Position numbers and translations under genes: made by a program
In this document: positions 55,957 to 62,766 of the stretch, in pieces
How positions within the stretch are numbered: position 1 is the stretch's first letter
How the letters are laid out: every line of letters starts with the position of its first letter
Notes under the pieces: model-generated
What the model saw: only the letters and a program-made list of their open reading frames with translations
Database searches by the model: none
What the model was told of the DNA's origin: nothing
Source: Helicobacter jaachi
Lineage (GTDB): Bacteria; Campylobacterota; Campylobacteria; Campylobacterales; Helicobacteraceae
Direction of reading: 5' to 3'
NCBI RefSeq assembly: GCF_000763135.2
Contig: NZ_JRPR02000002.1
Coordinates: 1 to 64,000, forward strand
DNA length: 64,000 nt

Positions 55957-55972
55957 TAGAATCTAGATTCTA
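55957..55972. repeat. 16-bp AGAATCT/AGATTCT palindrome upstream of miaB
   Basis: TAGAATCTAGATTCTA, identical to the cores at 431, 20604 and 27007, located in the 30-base gap between the HP0268-like gene and miaB. Confidence 0.75.
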
Positions 55973-55982
55973 TAAATTAGTC

Positions 55983-56234
55983 TCAAACGATGTGTAGCTC
56001 ATAAATATAGCTTGTCTCATCAAGCCCATAGCGCACTTCATTTAAATAAGTGTGCAAGCCCGCCTTTTGAAAGAATGCGCAGGCTTTTTGCATATCTTTA
56101 TGCGAATTTTCTCTATCAAAGTAGAAAATATGCTCACCTTGTGCAACTTTTTTGAGTATATCCTCACAAGTGATTTTTGCCGCATTTGCTTTTTTGTTCG
56201 TAGATAGCGTGTTTTTAGCAAGTTTAAGCTCCAT
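55983..56234 (-). CDS. HP0268-like small nuclease
   Basis: 83 residues. The sequence tracks H. pylori HP0268 (80 residues, reported as a nicking nuclease with an SMR-like fold) from MELKLAKNT through NSHKDMQKACAFFQKAG to LNEVRYGLDETSYIYELHIV, and its neighbour is miaB in both. Likely a cytoplasmic nucleic-acid-binding protein with metal-dependent nicking or RNase activity. A GGAG site lies upstream of the ATG. Divergent from nusA. Confidence 0.85.
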   Translation of the reverse strand: MELKLAKNTLSTNKKANAAKITCEDILKKVAQGEHIFYFDRENSHKDMQKACAFFQKAGLHTYLNEVRYGLDETSYIYELHIV

Positions 56235-56317
56235 AAATGCTCCTTGAAAAATGGCAAGTAAAAGCGCGCATTATAGCTAAAAAAGGCATATTTTTGAAAC
56301 TTTAAGCTAAATTTTAT

Positions 56318-56323
56318 TATAAT
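56318..56323 (+). promoter_or_regulatory. -10 box of nusA
   Basis: A perfect TATAAT within ATTATAATCAC, about 93 bases before the nusA start; the leader of the transcript would be ~85 bases. Confidence 0.5.
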
Positions 56324-56415
56324 CACTTATCTCGCATGAACGCCCTTTGCGCATTGAGATGCCTGCACGCAAAGGCGCAATCCACATAAATACGATTGTA
56401 AGGAGTATGCATTTT

Positions 56416-57540
56416 ATGGAAAAAATTTTGGACATTATTGAATTGATTGCCTATGAAAAGGGCTTAGATAGCCAGGTGGTGCTAGATATTGTAAAAGAGG
56501 GGATTATTAAAATCGCGCAAGAAGAGATTAATCCGCTTTATGATTATTTCATCGAGCAGGATACCAAAGAGCGCACTTTAAAGCTTTTTTATCGTAAAAA
56601 AGTCTCTCCAGATGATAAGATTCTCACCAAAGAGGAGGAGGCGACTTTTATCCCCCTTGCGCAAGCGCGATTGCTAGGCGATGTGAGTGTGGGCGATGAG
56701 GTGGATTGTGAATTGCAGCTAGATTCTATGAGTAGAGGTGCGATTAATAAACTTTTTTTAAACCTTGAATACCACTTGCAGCGCTCCATTGAAGACCAAA
56801 TTTTGCAAAATTTTCGCGCGCAAGTGGGTAAAATCGTTAATGGGCAAGTTGTGGGCGTAGATGAGCAGGGCAATACTTTTATCGAAATTGAGAGCATTCG
56901 CGCCATTTTGCCGCAAAAAAATCGTATCAAAGGCGAGCAGTTTAAAATCGGCGATTGCGTGCGCGCGATTTTAAAATTTGTAAGCATTAATAAAAATGGT
57001 TTGCAAGTGGAGCTTTCCCGCACCACACCGAAGTTTTTAGAGGAGCTTTTGGCAATGGAGGTGCCAGAGATTAAGGATAACGAGGTGATTATTTTTAAAA
57101 GTGCTAGAATCCCCGGTGAGCGCGCAAAAGTGGCGGTATATTCTCATAATCCACGCATCGACCCAATTGGCTGCTGTGTGGGCGTGAAAGGCGTGCGCAT
57201 TAATGCTGTGAGCGCTGAACTAGCTGGGGAGAGCATTGATTGCATAGAATATCATAGCGCGCTTGAAATCTTTGTGGCAAAGGCTTTGACACCTGCGCAG
57301 ATTCTAGGGGTTAAAATAGAGCAGGGGCAAGAAGGCGCGCGCCATAAGGCTATCGTGCAAATTAAAAGTGAGCAGAAAAGCAAAGCCATTGGCAAAAATG
57401 GCGTAAATATCCGCCTTGCGAGTATGCTTTGCGAGTGCGATATTGAATTTAACGAGATTGCAAGTGAAGAGCGCAAAGAAGAAAAGATAGAGGGTGAAAA
57501 GCGCGGGATTGATGCGTTAAGCTCGCTTTTTAAAGACTAG
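56416..57540 (+). CDS. nusA: Transcription termination/antitermination protein NusA
   Basis: 374 residues from the ATG at 56416, with AAGGAG 10 bases upstream; longer readings lack homology, and the family starts with MEKILDIIE. An N-terminal RNA-polymerase-binding domain, an S1 domain around 130-200 (VGKIVNGQVVGVDEQGNTFI) and two KH domains (IDPIGCCVGVKGVRINAVSA; KSKAIGKNGVNIRLASMLCE). It lacks the C-terminal acidic repeats of E. coli NusA, normal for this group. The TAG stop is itself the first three bases of a TAGATTCTATA repeat. Confidence 0.95.
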   Translation: MEKILDIIELIAYEKGLDSQVVLDIVKEGIIKIAQEEINPLYDYFIEQDTKERTLKLFYRKKVSPDDKILTKEEEATFIPLAQARLLGDVSVGDEVDCELQLDSMSRGAINKLFLNLEYHLQRSIEDQILQNFRAQVGKIVNGQVVGVDEQGNTFIEIESIRAILPQKNRIKGEQFKIGDCVRAILKFVSINKNGLQVELSRTTPKFLEELLAMEVPEIKDNEVIIFKSARIPGERAKVAVYSHNPRIDPIGCCVGVKGVRINAVSAELAGESIDCIEYHSALEIFVAKALTPAQILGVKIEQGQEGARHKAIVQIKSEQKSKAIGKNGVNIRLASMLCECDIEFNEIASEERKEEKIEGEKRGIDALSSLFKD

Positions 57541-57686
57541 ATTCTATAACTCCGCGCTATTGCTTTTTTAACAAAAAGCCGCGCAGTCTTATCTTCGGGC
57601 AAGTGAATTGCCCTGCGACGCCTAAAGTATAAAGTTATAGTTGCTTAAAGCATCTATCAACTTAGTTTTTAAGGCTAGATTCTATA
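57538..57686 (+). repeat. Structured intergenic repeat, copy A
   Basis: Begins with TAGATTCTATAA (the nusA stop codon is its first three bases), then CCGCGCTATT; hairpin 1 GCTTTTT/AAAAAGC (57562-57568 with 57573-57579); CCGCGCA; hairpin 2 GGGCAA/TTGCCC (57597-57602 with 57608-57613); GCCTAAAGTATAAAG; an imperfect hairpin 3 (57632-57663); and ends with AGATTCTATA. Closely matches copy C, but with different stem sequences in hairpins 1 and 2. Confidence 0.75.
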
Positions 57687-57700
57687 TTTTACAAAACCCC

Positions 57701-57731
57701 TTGACTTAGAGTAGCACTCATTTTTTATAAT
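57701..57731 (+). promoter_or_regulatory. MerR-type promoter of the alcohol dehydrogenase
   Basis: TTGACT (57701-57706) and a perfect TATAAT (57726-57731) are separated by 19 bases, too long for normal recognition but typical of promoters controlled by MerR-family activators. The spacer holds the dyad AGAGT-AGC-ACTC near 57709-57719. TTGACTTAGAGT closely resembles promoters of adh genes controlled by NmlR/AdhR-type regulators. No merR-type gene is in the window. Confidence 0.6.
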
Positions 57732-57782
57732 ACGCGATAAGATTCCATAGCATAGAATCTATTTCGAATATAAGGAGGCAAA

Positions 57783-58880
57783 ATGCTACTAAAAATGAAT
57801 TTACAAGAGGCAAAAGAGGGCAAACGCATAAGTGCGAAAGGCTTTGCGGTGCGTGATAAAAACGACACATTTAAGCCATTTGATTTCACGCGTCATGCGA
57901 TGGGGCAAAATGATGTGCTAATCGAGATTCTATACGCTGGAATCTGCCATAGCGACATTCATTCCGCGCGCAGTGAGTGGCATCCGGGCATTTATCCTAT
58001 GGTGCCCGGACATGAGATTGCTGGGCGTATCGTGGCGGCGGGCGATAAAGTCAGCAAGTTTAAAGTCGGTGATTACGCCGGGGTTGGCTGCATGGTAAAT
58101 AGCTGTGGGCAGTGTCGCGCGTGCAAGGAGAGTATGGAGCAGTTTTGCGAGAATGGCAAGCTTGTCTTTACCTACGACTGCAAGGATTGCTTTCATAACG
58201 ACGAGCCAACTTATGGCGGTTATAGCAATAATATCGTGGTAAATGAGCATTTCGCCCTAAAAGTGCCGCAAGATGCGCCGCTAGAGAAAGTCGCGCCTTT
58301 GCTTTGTGCGGGCATTACGACTTATTCGCCCTTAAAATTTAGCAAGGTTGGCAAGGGAATGAAGGTTGGTATCGCTGGATTTGGCGGGCTTGGCGTTATG
58401 GCGTTAAAATATGCTAAGCTATTTGGCGCGGAGGTTAGCATTTTTGCGCGTAATCGCAATAAGGAGCAGGCTGCCATTGAACTTGGCGCGAGCAATCTTT
58501 ACACGATTGATAAGCTAGATTCTATAAAAGAGAGGTTTGATTTTATCATAAGCACGATTCCTACGCGGTATGACCCTATGCGTTATGTGAATTTACTGCG
58601 ATATGGCGGGGATTTTGCGATTGTGGGGCTGCCACCTGAGAATGCGACTATAAAGACTGATATGACGCGCCTTGTCTTTAGCCCAAATCGCCGTGTGTAT
58701 GGGAGTTTGATAGGCGGTATTAAGGAGACGCAAGAAATGCTTGACTTTTCGCTAAAACATGGAATCTACCCTGAAATCGAAATGATAACGCCAAATGACA
58801 TAAATCTCGCCTATGACAATTTGACTGATGGCAAGGCAAAATTCCGCTATGTGGTGGATATGAGTAAGCTTGAGGGGTGA
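57783..58880 (+). CDS. Zinc-dependent alcohol dehydrogenase (cinnamyl-alcohol-type)
   Basis: 365 residues. Catalytic zinc site AGICHSDIHSARSEWHPGIY with PMVPGHEIAGRIV near 50-80, structural zinc Cys in CMVNSCGQCRACKESMEQFC near 102-121, and Rossmann motif GIAGFGGLGVMALKYAKLFG near 198. This is the CAD/YahK-type NADP(H) aldehyde reductase branch, as in H. pylori HP1104. Likely role: detoxifying aldehydes in the cytoplasm. AAGGAG precedes the ATG. It has its own MerR-type promoter and is bracketed by inverted copies A and B of an intergenic repeat. Confidence 0.92.
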   Translation: MLLKMNLQEAKEGKRISAKGFAVRDKNDTFKPFDFTRHAMGQNDVLIEILYAGICHSDIHSARSEWHPGIYPMVPGHEIAGRIVAAGDKVSKFKVGDYAGVGCMVNSCGQCRACKESMEQFCENGKLVFTYDCKDCFHNDEPTYGGYSNNIVVNEHFALKVPQDAPLEKVAPLLCAGITTYSPLKFSKVGKGMKVGIAGFGGLGVMALKYAKLFGAEVSIFARNRNKEQAAIELGASNLYTIDKLDSIKERFDFIISTIPTRYDPMRYVNLLRYGGDFAIVGLPPENATIKTDMTRLVFSPNRRVYGSLIGGIKETQEMLDFSLKHGIYPEIEMITPNDINLAYDNLTDGKAKFRYVVDMSKLEG

Positions 58881-58897
58881 AGCCTATGAAAGAGAGA

Positions 58898-58925
58898 CTA
58901 GATTCTATAAATTTATAGAATCTAG
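58898..58925. terminator. 28-bp perfect palindrome between convergent adh and dcu genes
   Basis: Two 14-base arms, CTAGATTCTATAAA and its exact complement, meet without a loop, 18 bases after the adh stop. It can form a stem in both RNAs. It also forms the outer end of repeat copy B. Confidence 0.6.
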
Positions 58926-58981
58926 CCTTAAAAACTAAGTTGATAGATGCTTTAAGCAGCTATAACTTTATACTTTTAGGC
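58898..58981 (-). repeat. Structured intergenic repeat, copy B (inverted, partial)
   Basis: Reverse-complement copy of the 3' half of copies A and C: GCCTAAAAGTATAAAG, the hairpin-3 region with GCTGCTTAAAGCATCTATC, AACTTAGTTTTTAAGGC and AGATTCTATA. The dcu stop codon is the TAA inside GCCTAAAAG, so the element begins exactly at the gene end. Confidence 0.75.
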
Positions 58982-60739
58982 AAAAAGTGGCGCCACAATA
59001 AAGCCCAGTGCCACAGAAAAAATAATGGCAATAGTACCCGGCAGTATAAAGCTGTGGTTAAACACATATTTGCCTATGCGCGTTGAGCCTGTGTCGTCCA
59101 TTTGCACCGCGCCTAAAAGCGTTGGATAAGTAGGCAGCACAAAGAGCGCGGAGACAGCCGCAAAGCTCGCCACTAAAATATAGCTAGATTCTGGATTTGC
59201 CGCACTTATGCCAAGCGCGCCAATCACCACAGGCATAATCGCTTTTGCTGTGGCAGCCTGCGAGTAGAGCAGCATACTAGCTAGAAATAGCGCCACGCTT
59301 AAAAGTGCGGGATAATCGCCCACAAGCTTGCTTGCTAGCGCGCCAATCTCTTCTTTATACCCGCCCACAAAGGTATTGCCTAGCCATGCTACGCCTAAAA
59401 CGCACACGCAAGCGGTCATACCCGATTTAAAGGTGCTAGCATTTGGTAAGGCGCCGCTATCGACTTTGCAAAAAATCACAATGCAAGTCGCAATAAGCAG
59501 CATAAAGCTCATAATCGCGCCATCTCGGCTTAAGCGCACGGGGTCGATGTAACTTTTTATCATCTTAGCCACCTTTACGCTAAAGCCCTCCTCATTTATA
59601 TCCTCTTTTATAGAATCTTGCGCTCTTGCGTTAAGCTCGCTTAGTTTAGATTCTAAAAATGCTTTAACCTCCTTTAGCTTATCATCTACGCCTAATTCTT
59701 TAGCATGTACGATATTGTGCTGCAAGATATTTAGAGAATCCACATACGCGCTAATTTTAGTTTCATCAAATGCGCCATTTTTATCCCTAAATGCGCCCTT
59801 AGATTCTATAAATAGCGCTTGCATTTTACTAAATTCAGCATCTAGCTTTTGCGTGGCTTGATTGACATCGCTTGAAGCACTTTTGAGCATGCCAATAGCT
59901 TGGCTTTTGATATTAAAAAGCTCTTGCTCCATATCTAGGGGTATGTGGCTATTTATAAGCCTTAAAAGCGGCGCTCTTACCACATCTGAAATAGAAGTGG
60001 CATAGATTACCACGCATAGCACGCCGCCCAAAAATATGCCTACACTAAGCTTTGCACCCTTTCTTAGCTCCATATGTTGCGCACCGCTGCTTGGCTTGAC
60101 TAAACCAGCCTTTAATCGCTCTTGATAGATAATATCTTTGCTTAAATCAAGGGGGAAAAATTTACTCACCACAAAGGCAGTGAGCATACACGCGCTAAAA
60201 GTAGTAATAAGCCACACTAATAATAGCGTAGGATAGCTCCAGCCAAAAGGCTCTAGCACGCCGCTCATATACACTACAGCCGCGCTCACAGGGGAAGCGG
60301 TAATAGCGATTTGACTAGCCACCACAGCAATGGAGAGTGGTGCGGAGGGCTTAATATTTTGCTCCTTTGCCACTTCGACAATCACAGGTATCATAGAAAA
60401 TGCTGTATGCCCTGTGCCAGCTAGAAATGTAAGGAAATATGTCACGCTAGGGGCTAGATAATTAATATACTTTGGATTTTTGCGTAAGATTTTTTCTGCC
60501 ACCTGCACCATATAATCTAGCCCACCAGCAAGCTGCATAGCCGCTATGGCTGCGATTACAGACATTATAATTAAGATTACGTCCCATGGGATATCACCGG
60601 GCTTCATACCTAAGCCAAGACATAAAATCACCACACCAAAGCCTCCAGCATAGCCTATGGCCATACCTCCTAGCCTTATGCCCAAAAAGATTGCCCCAAG
60701 TAATACTGCCACTTGTAAAATAAGCAAAATACTATCCAT
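58976..60739 (-). CDS. Dcu-family anaerobic C4-dicarboxylate transporter with large insertion
   Basis: 587 residues against about 435-445 in DcuA/DcuB. The N-terminal half (PGDIPWDVILIIMSVIAAIA; GTGHTAFSMIPVIVEVAKEQ; ASPVSAAVVYMSG) and the C-terminal half match DcuA/B with ~10-12 membrane helices. Residues ~265-400 are an extra charged helical segment (e.g. QATQKLDAEFSKMQALF; DKLKEVKAFLESKLSELNAR) between two membrane helices, probably a coiled-coil domain. Dcu proteins exchange fumarate, aspartate and succinate. It follows aspA (137 bases apart): aspartate in, ammonia off, fumarate to respiration, succinate out. Confidence 0.9.
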   Translation of the reverse strand: MDSILLILQVAVLLGAIFLGIRLGGMAIGYAGGFGVVILCLGLGMKPGDIPWDVILIIMSVIAAIAAMQLAGGLDYMVQVAEKILRKNPKYINYLAPSVTYFLTFLAGTGHTAFSMIPVIVEVAKEQNIKPSAPLSIAVVASQIAITASPVSAAVVYMSGVLEPFGWSYPTLLLVWLITTFSACMLTAFVVSKFFPLDLSKDIIYQERLKAGLVKPSSGAQHMELRKGAKLSVGIFLGGVLCVVIYATSISDVVRAPLLRLINSHIPLDMEQELFNIKSQAIGMLKSASSDVNQATQKLDAEFSKMQALFIESKGAFRDKNGAFDETKISAYVDSLNILQHNIVHAKELGVDDKLKEVKAFLESKLSELNARAQDSIKEDINEEGFSVKVAKMIKSYIDPVRLSRDGAIMSFMLLIATCIVIFCKVDSGALPNASTFKSGMTACVCVLGVAWLGNTFVGGYKEEIGALASKLVGDYPALLSVALFLASMLLYSQAATAKAIMPVVIGALGISAANPESSYILVASFAAVSALFVLPTYPTLLGAVQMDDTGSTRIGKYVFNHSFILPGTIAIIFSVALGFIVAPLFA

Positions 60740-60876
60740 TACCCCCTCCTTTTTATTATTGTCTATGTTTGTATGCCTAGTTTAAGCTTAAAAGCTAAAA
60801 CATAGAATCTAGCCTTGAATAAACGAAGTTTGGCGCAGATTCTATCCCGCGCCAAATGATGTAAGTTTAGTGTAGC

Positions 60877-62304
60877 TTAGTGTTTGCCAAACCTCGCCTT
60901 ATCCTCCGCGCTCATGTGCGGGTTTAGCATATTTGCAGGTTTGAAAATTTCATCTAATTGTTTAGAATCTAGCAAGCCGCGCGCTAAGGCAATCTCGCGC
61001 ACGCTTTTGCCACTTTGCAGGGCTTCTTTAGCGATACTTGCCGAGTTTTCATAGCCAATATATGGATTTAGCGCAGTGACAATGCCAATGCTATTAAACA
61101 CAAAGTCACTGCACACTTTCTCATTCGCGCTTATCCCCTCCACGCACTTACTCGCAAGAGTTAGCATTGCATTTCGCAGCATCGTAATGCTATTAAACAG
61201 CCCATAGGCAATCACAGGCTCAAAGACATTCAACTGCAGCTGCCCGCCCTCACTTGCAAAGCTAACGGTCACATCATTGCCTATCACAGCGTAGCACACC
61301 TGATTTACGACCTCAGGTATCACGGGATTGACTTTACCGGGCATTATGGAGCTTCCGGGCTGCATTTTAGGGAGATTAATCTCATTTAGCCCAGCGCGAG
61401 GACCGCTGCTAAGTAGCCGCAAGTCGTTACAAACCTTGCTAAGTTTCACTGCCACACGCTTCAAAACGCCGCTAACTTGCACATACGCGCCCGTATCCTG
61501 CGTAGCCTCGATTAAGTCATCAGCGGTTACGAATGGATAGCCTGTGACTTCGCAAAGTTTCTTTTGCACGATTTTAGGGTATTTTGGGTCTGAGTTTATG
61601 CCCGTGCCAATCGCCGTTCCGCCCATATTTATCTCGGTAATTAGCTCTCTAGCCTCTTTCACACGCTCAATATCTTCACCCATCATCACGCCAAATGTGT
61701 GAAACTCCTGCCCCAAAGTCATTGGCACGGCATCTTGCAGTTGCGTGCGCCCCATTTTTAGCACATCTTTAAACTCATTTGCCTTCTTAAGAAACGCGCT
61801 TTTTAGCACCTCCATATCATTTGCTAGGTTGCTAAGCTCAGCATATAGTGCCACATGAATCGCCGTAGGATACGCATCATTGGTGCTTTGGCTCAAATTC
61901 ACATGGTCATTTGGGTGGCAAAATTTATACTCGCCCTTTTTATGCCCCAAAATCTCTAACGCGATGTTTGCGATGACCTCATTTGCGTTCATATTCGTGC
62001 TAGTGCCAGCGCCCCCTTGTATCATATCCACGACAAACTGCTCCTTAAACTCGCCATTTATGATTCTATCGCACGCCTTGCAAATCGCCTCTGTGATGTT
62101 AGAATCTAGCAAATTAAGCTCATTATTAGCCTGTGCGGCGGCTTTTTTTACCTGTGCGAATGCTTTTATGAAACTAGGATACTCGCTAAGTTTTCGCCCT
62201 GTGATATGGAAATTTTGCAGCGCCCGAAAGGTCTGCACCCCGTAATACAAACTATCATCAATCTCTAGCTCCCCGATAAAATCATGCTCCACGCGCTTTG
62301 CCAT
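60877..62304 (-). CDS. aspA: Aspartate ammonia-lyase
   Basis: 475 residues. Fumarase/aspartase superfamily: N-terminal HDFIGELEIDDSLYYGVQTF, GGAGTSTNMNANEVIANIAL near 98, SQSTNDAYPTAIHVALY near 142 and the mobile catalytic loop GSSIMPGKVNPVIPEVVNQV near 320. It deaminates aspartate to fumarate, feeding fumarate respiration and releasing ammonia. AAGGAG precedes the ATG. A dyad AGTTATCTT/AAGATAACT lies 25-44 bases upstream of the start. The Dcu transporter follows. Confidence 0.95.
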   Translation of the reverse strand: MAKRVEHDFIGELEIDDSLYYGVQTFRALQNFHITGRKLSEYPSFIKAFAQVKKAAAQANNELNLLDSNITEAICKACDRIINGEFKEQFVVDMIQGGAGTSTNMNANEVIANIALEILGHKKGEYKFCHPNDHVNLSQSTNDAYPTAIHVALYAELSNLANDMEVLKSAFLKKANEFKDVLKMGRTQLQDAVPMTLGQEFHTFGVMMGEDIERVKEARELITEINMGGTAIGTGINSDPKYPKIVQKKLCEVTGYPFVTADDLIEATQDTGAYVQVSGVLKRVAVKLSKVCNDLRLLSSGPRAGLNEINLPKMQPGSSIMPGKVNPVIPEVVNQVCYAVIGNDVTVSFASEGGQLQLNVFEPVIAYGLFNSITMLRNAMLTLASKCVEGISANEKVCSDFVFNSIGIVTALNPYIGYENSASIAKEALQSGKSVREIALARGLLDSKQLDEIFKPANMLNPHMSAEDKARFGKH

Positions 62305-62328
62305 GAAACTCTCCTTGTTAAGTAAAAT

Positions 62329-62348
62329 AGTTATCTTAAAAGATAACT
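62329..62348. promoter_or_regulatory. Palindromic operator candidate in the aspA leader
   Basis: Perfect 9-bp arms AGTTATCTT (62329-62337) and AAGATAACT (62340-62348) around AA, between the AT-rich promoter region and the aspA ribosome site. The TTATC...GATAA core loosely recalls Crp/Fnr-class half sites but with 6-base spacing. The regulator is unknown; an mRNA hairpin is the alternative. Confidence 0.45.
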
Positions 62349-62545
62349 TTGCGGTTAAGATTCTATGCCTTAAAAACTGAAAATAATATAAAAAAATAAT
62401 TGAATACTTTAAATAAAGCTAATGTTAAGTTATAAAAGTTATATATTTAAGAATATTTTAAAATATAAGCTGAAATGTATTCACTAATTCTTAAATAAAA
62501 ATAAATTATAGTGAGGTTAAGCAGTGCGGTTATAGAATCTAAGGC

Positions 62546-62690
62546 TAGATTCTATAAATTCCGCGCTATTGCAAGCAAGCTTGCCGCGCGCATCTTACAC
62601 AGATGAGCAAAGCTCATCTGTGCGCCTAAAGTATAAAGTTATAGCTGCTTAAAGCATCTATCAACTTGTTTTTTGAGGTTAGATTCTATA
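62546..62690 (+). repeat. Structured intergenic repeat, copy C
   Basis: Same order as copy A: TAGATTCTATAAATT, CCGCGCTATT, hairpin 1 GCAAGC/GCTTGC (62571-62576 with 62579-62584), CGCGCATCTTA, hairpin 2 CACAGATGAGC/GCTCATCTGTG (62598-62608 with 62612-62622), GCGCCTAAAGTATAAAG, hairpin 3 (62636-62667) and AGATTCTATA. Flanks match copy A almost base for base, while both hairpin stems differ in sequence yet stay paired. Confidence 0.78.
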
Positions 62691-62766
62691 AACTCCTACG
62701 CTGCGACTTTTATTAGCGTAAAAGCCGCGCGGTTTTATAAATGTCGGCAAAGCCATGCAATCAAGC
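62680..62766 (+). repeat. Structured intergenic repeat, copy D (5' half only)
   Basis: Joins copy C head to tail, sharing its AGATTCTATA: TAGATTCTATAAACTCC, then hairpin 1 CTTTTA/TAAAAG (62707-62712 with 62719-62724), AGCCGCGCGG and a short GGC-AAA-GCC hairpin 2 near 62746-62754. It stops at the TonB receptor stop codon and lacks the GCCTAAAGTATAAAG half. Confidence 0.6.

Larger units (their letters stand above)
62305..62766. other. 462-base intergenic region between aspA and the TonB receptor gene
   Basis: Holds the aspA operator-like dyad (62329-62348), an extremely AT-rich stretch (62380-62515) that probably contains the aspA promoter, and the structured repeats C (62546-62690) and D (62680-62766). 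No protein gene is supported. Confidence 0.7.

Noticed and set aside
56042-56326. A 94-residue minus-strand frame upstream of nusA
   Set aside because: Overlaps the HP0268-like gene in another frame; the HP0268 match is convincing.
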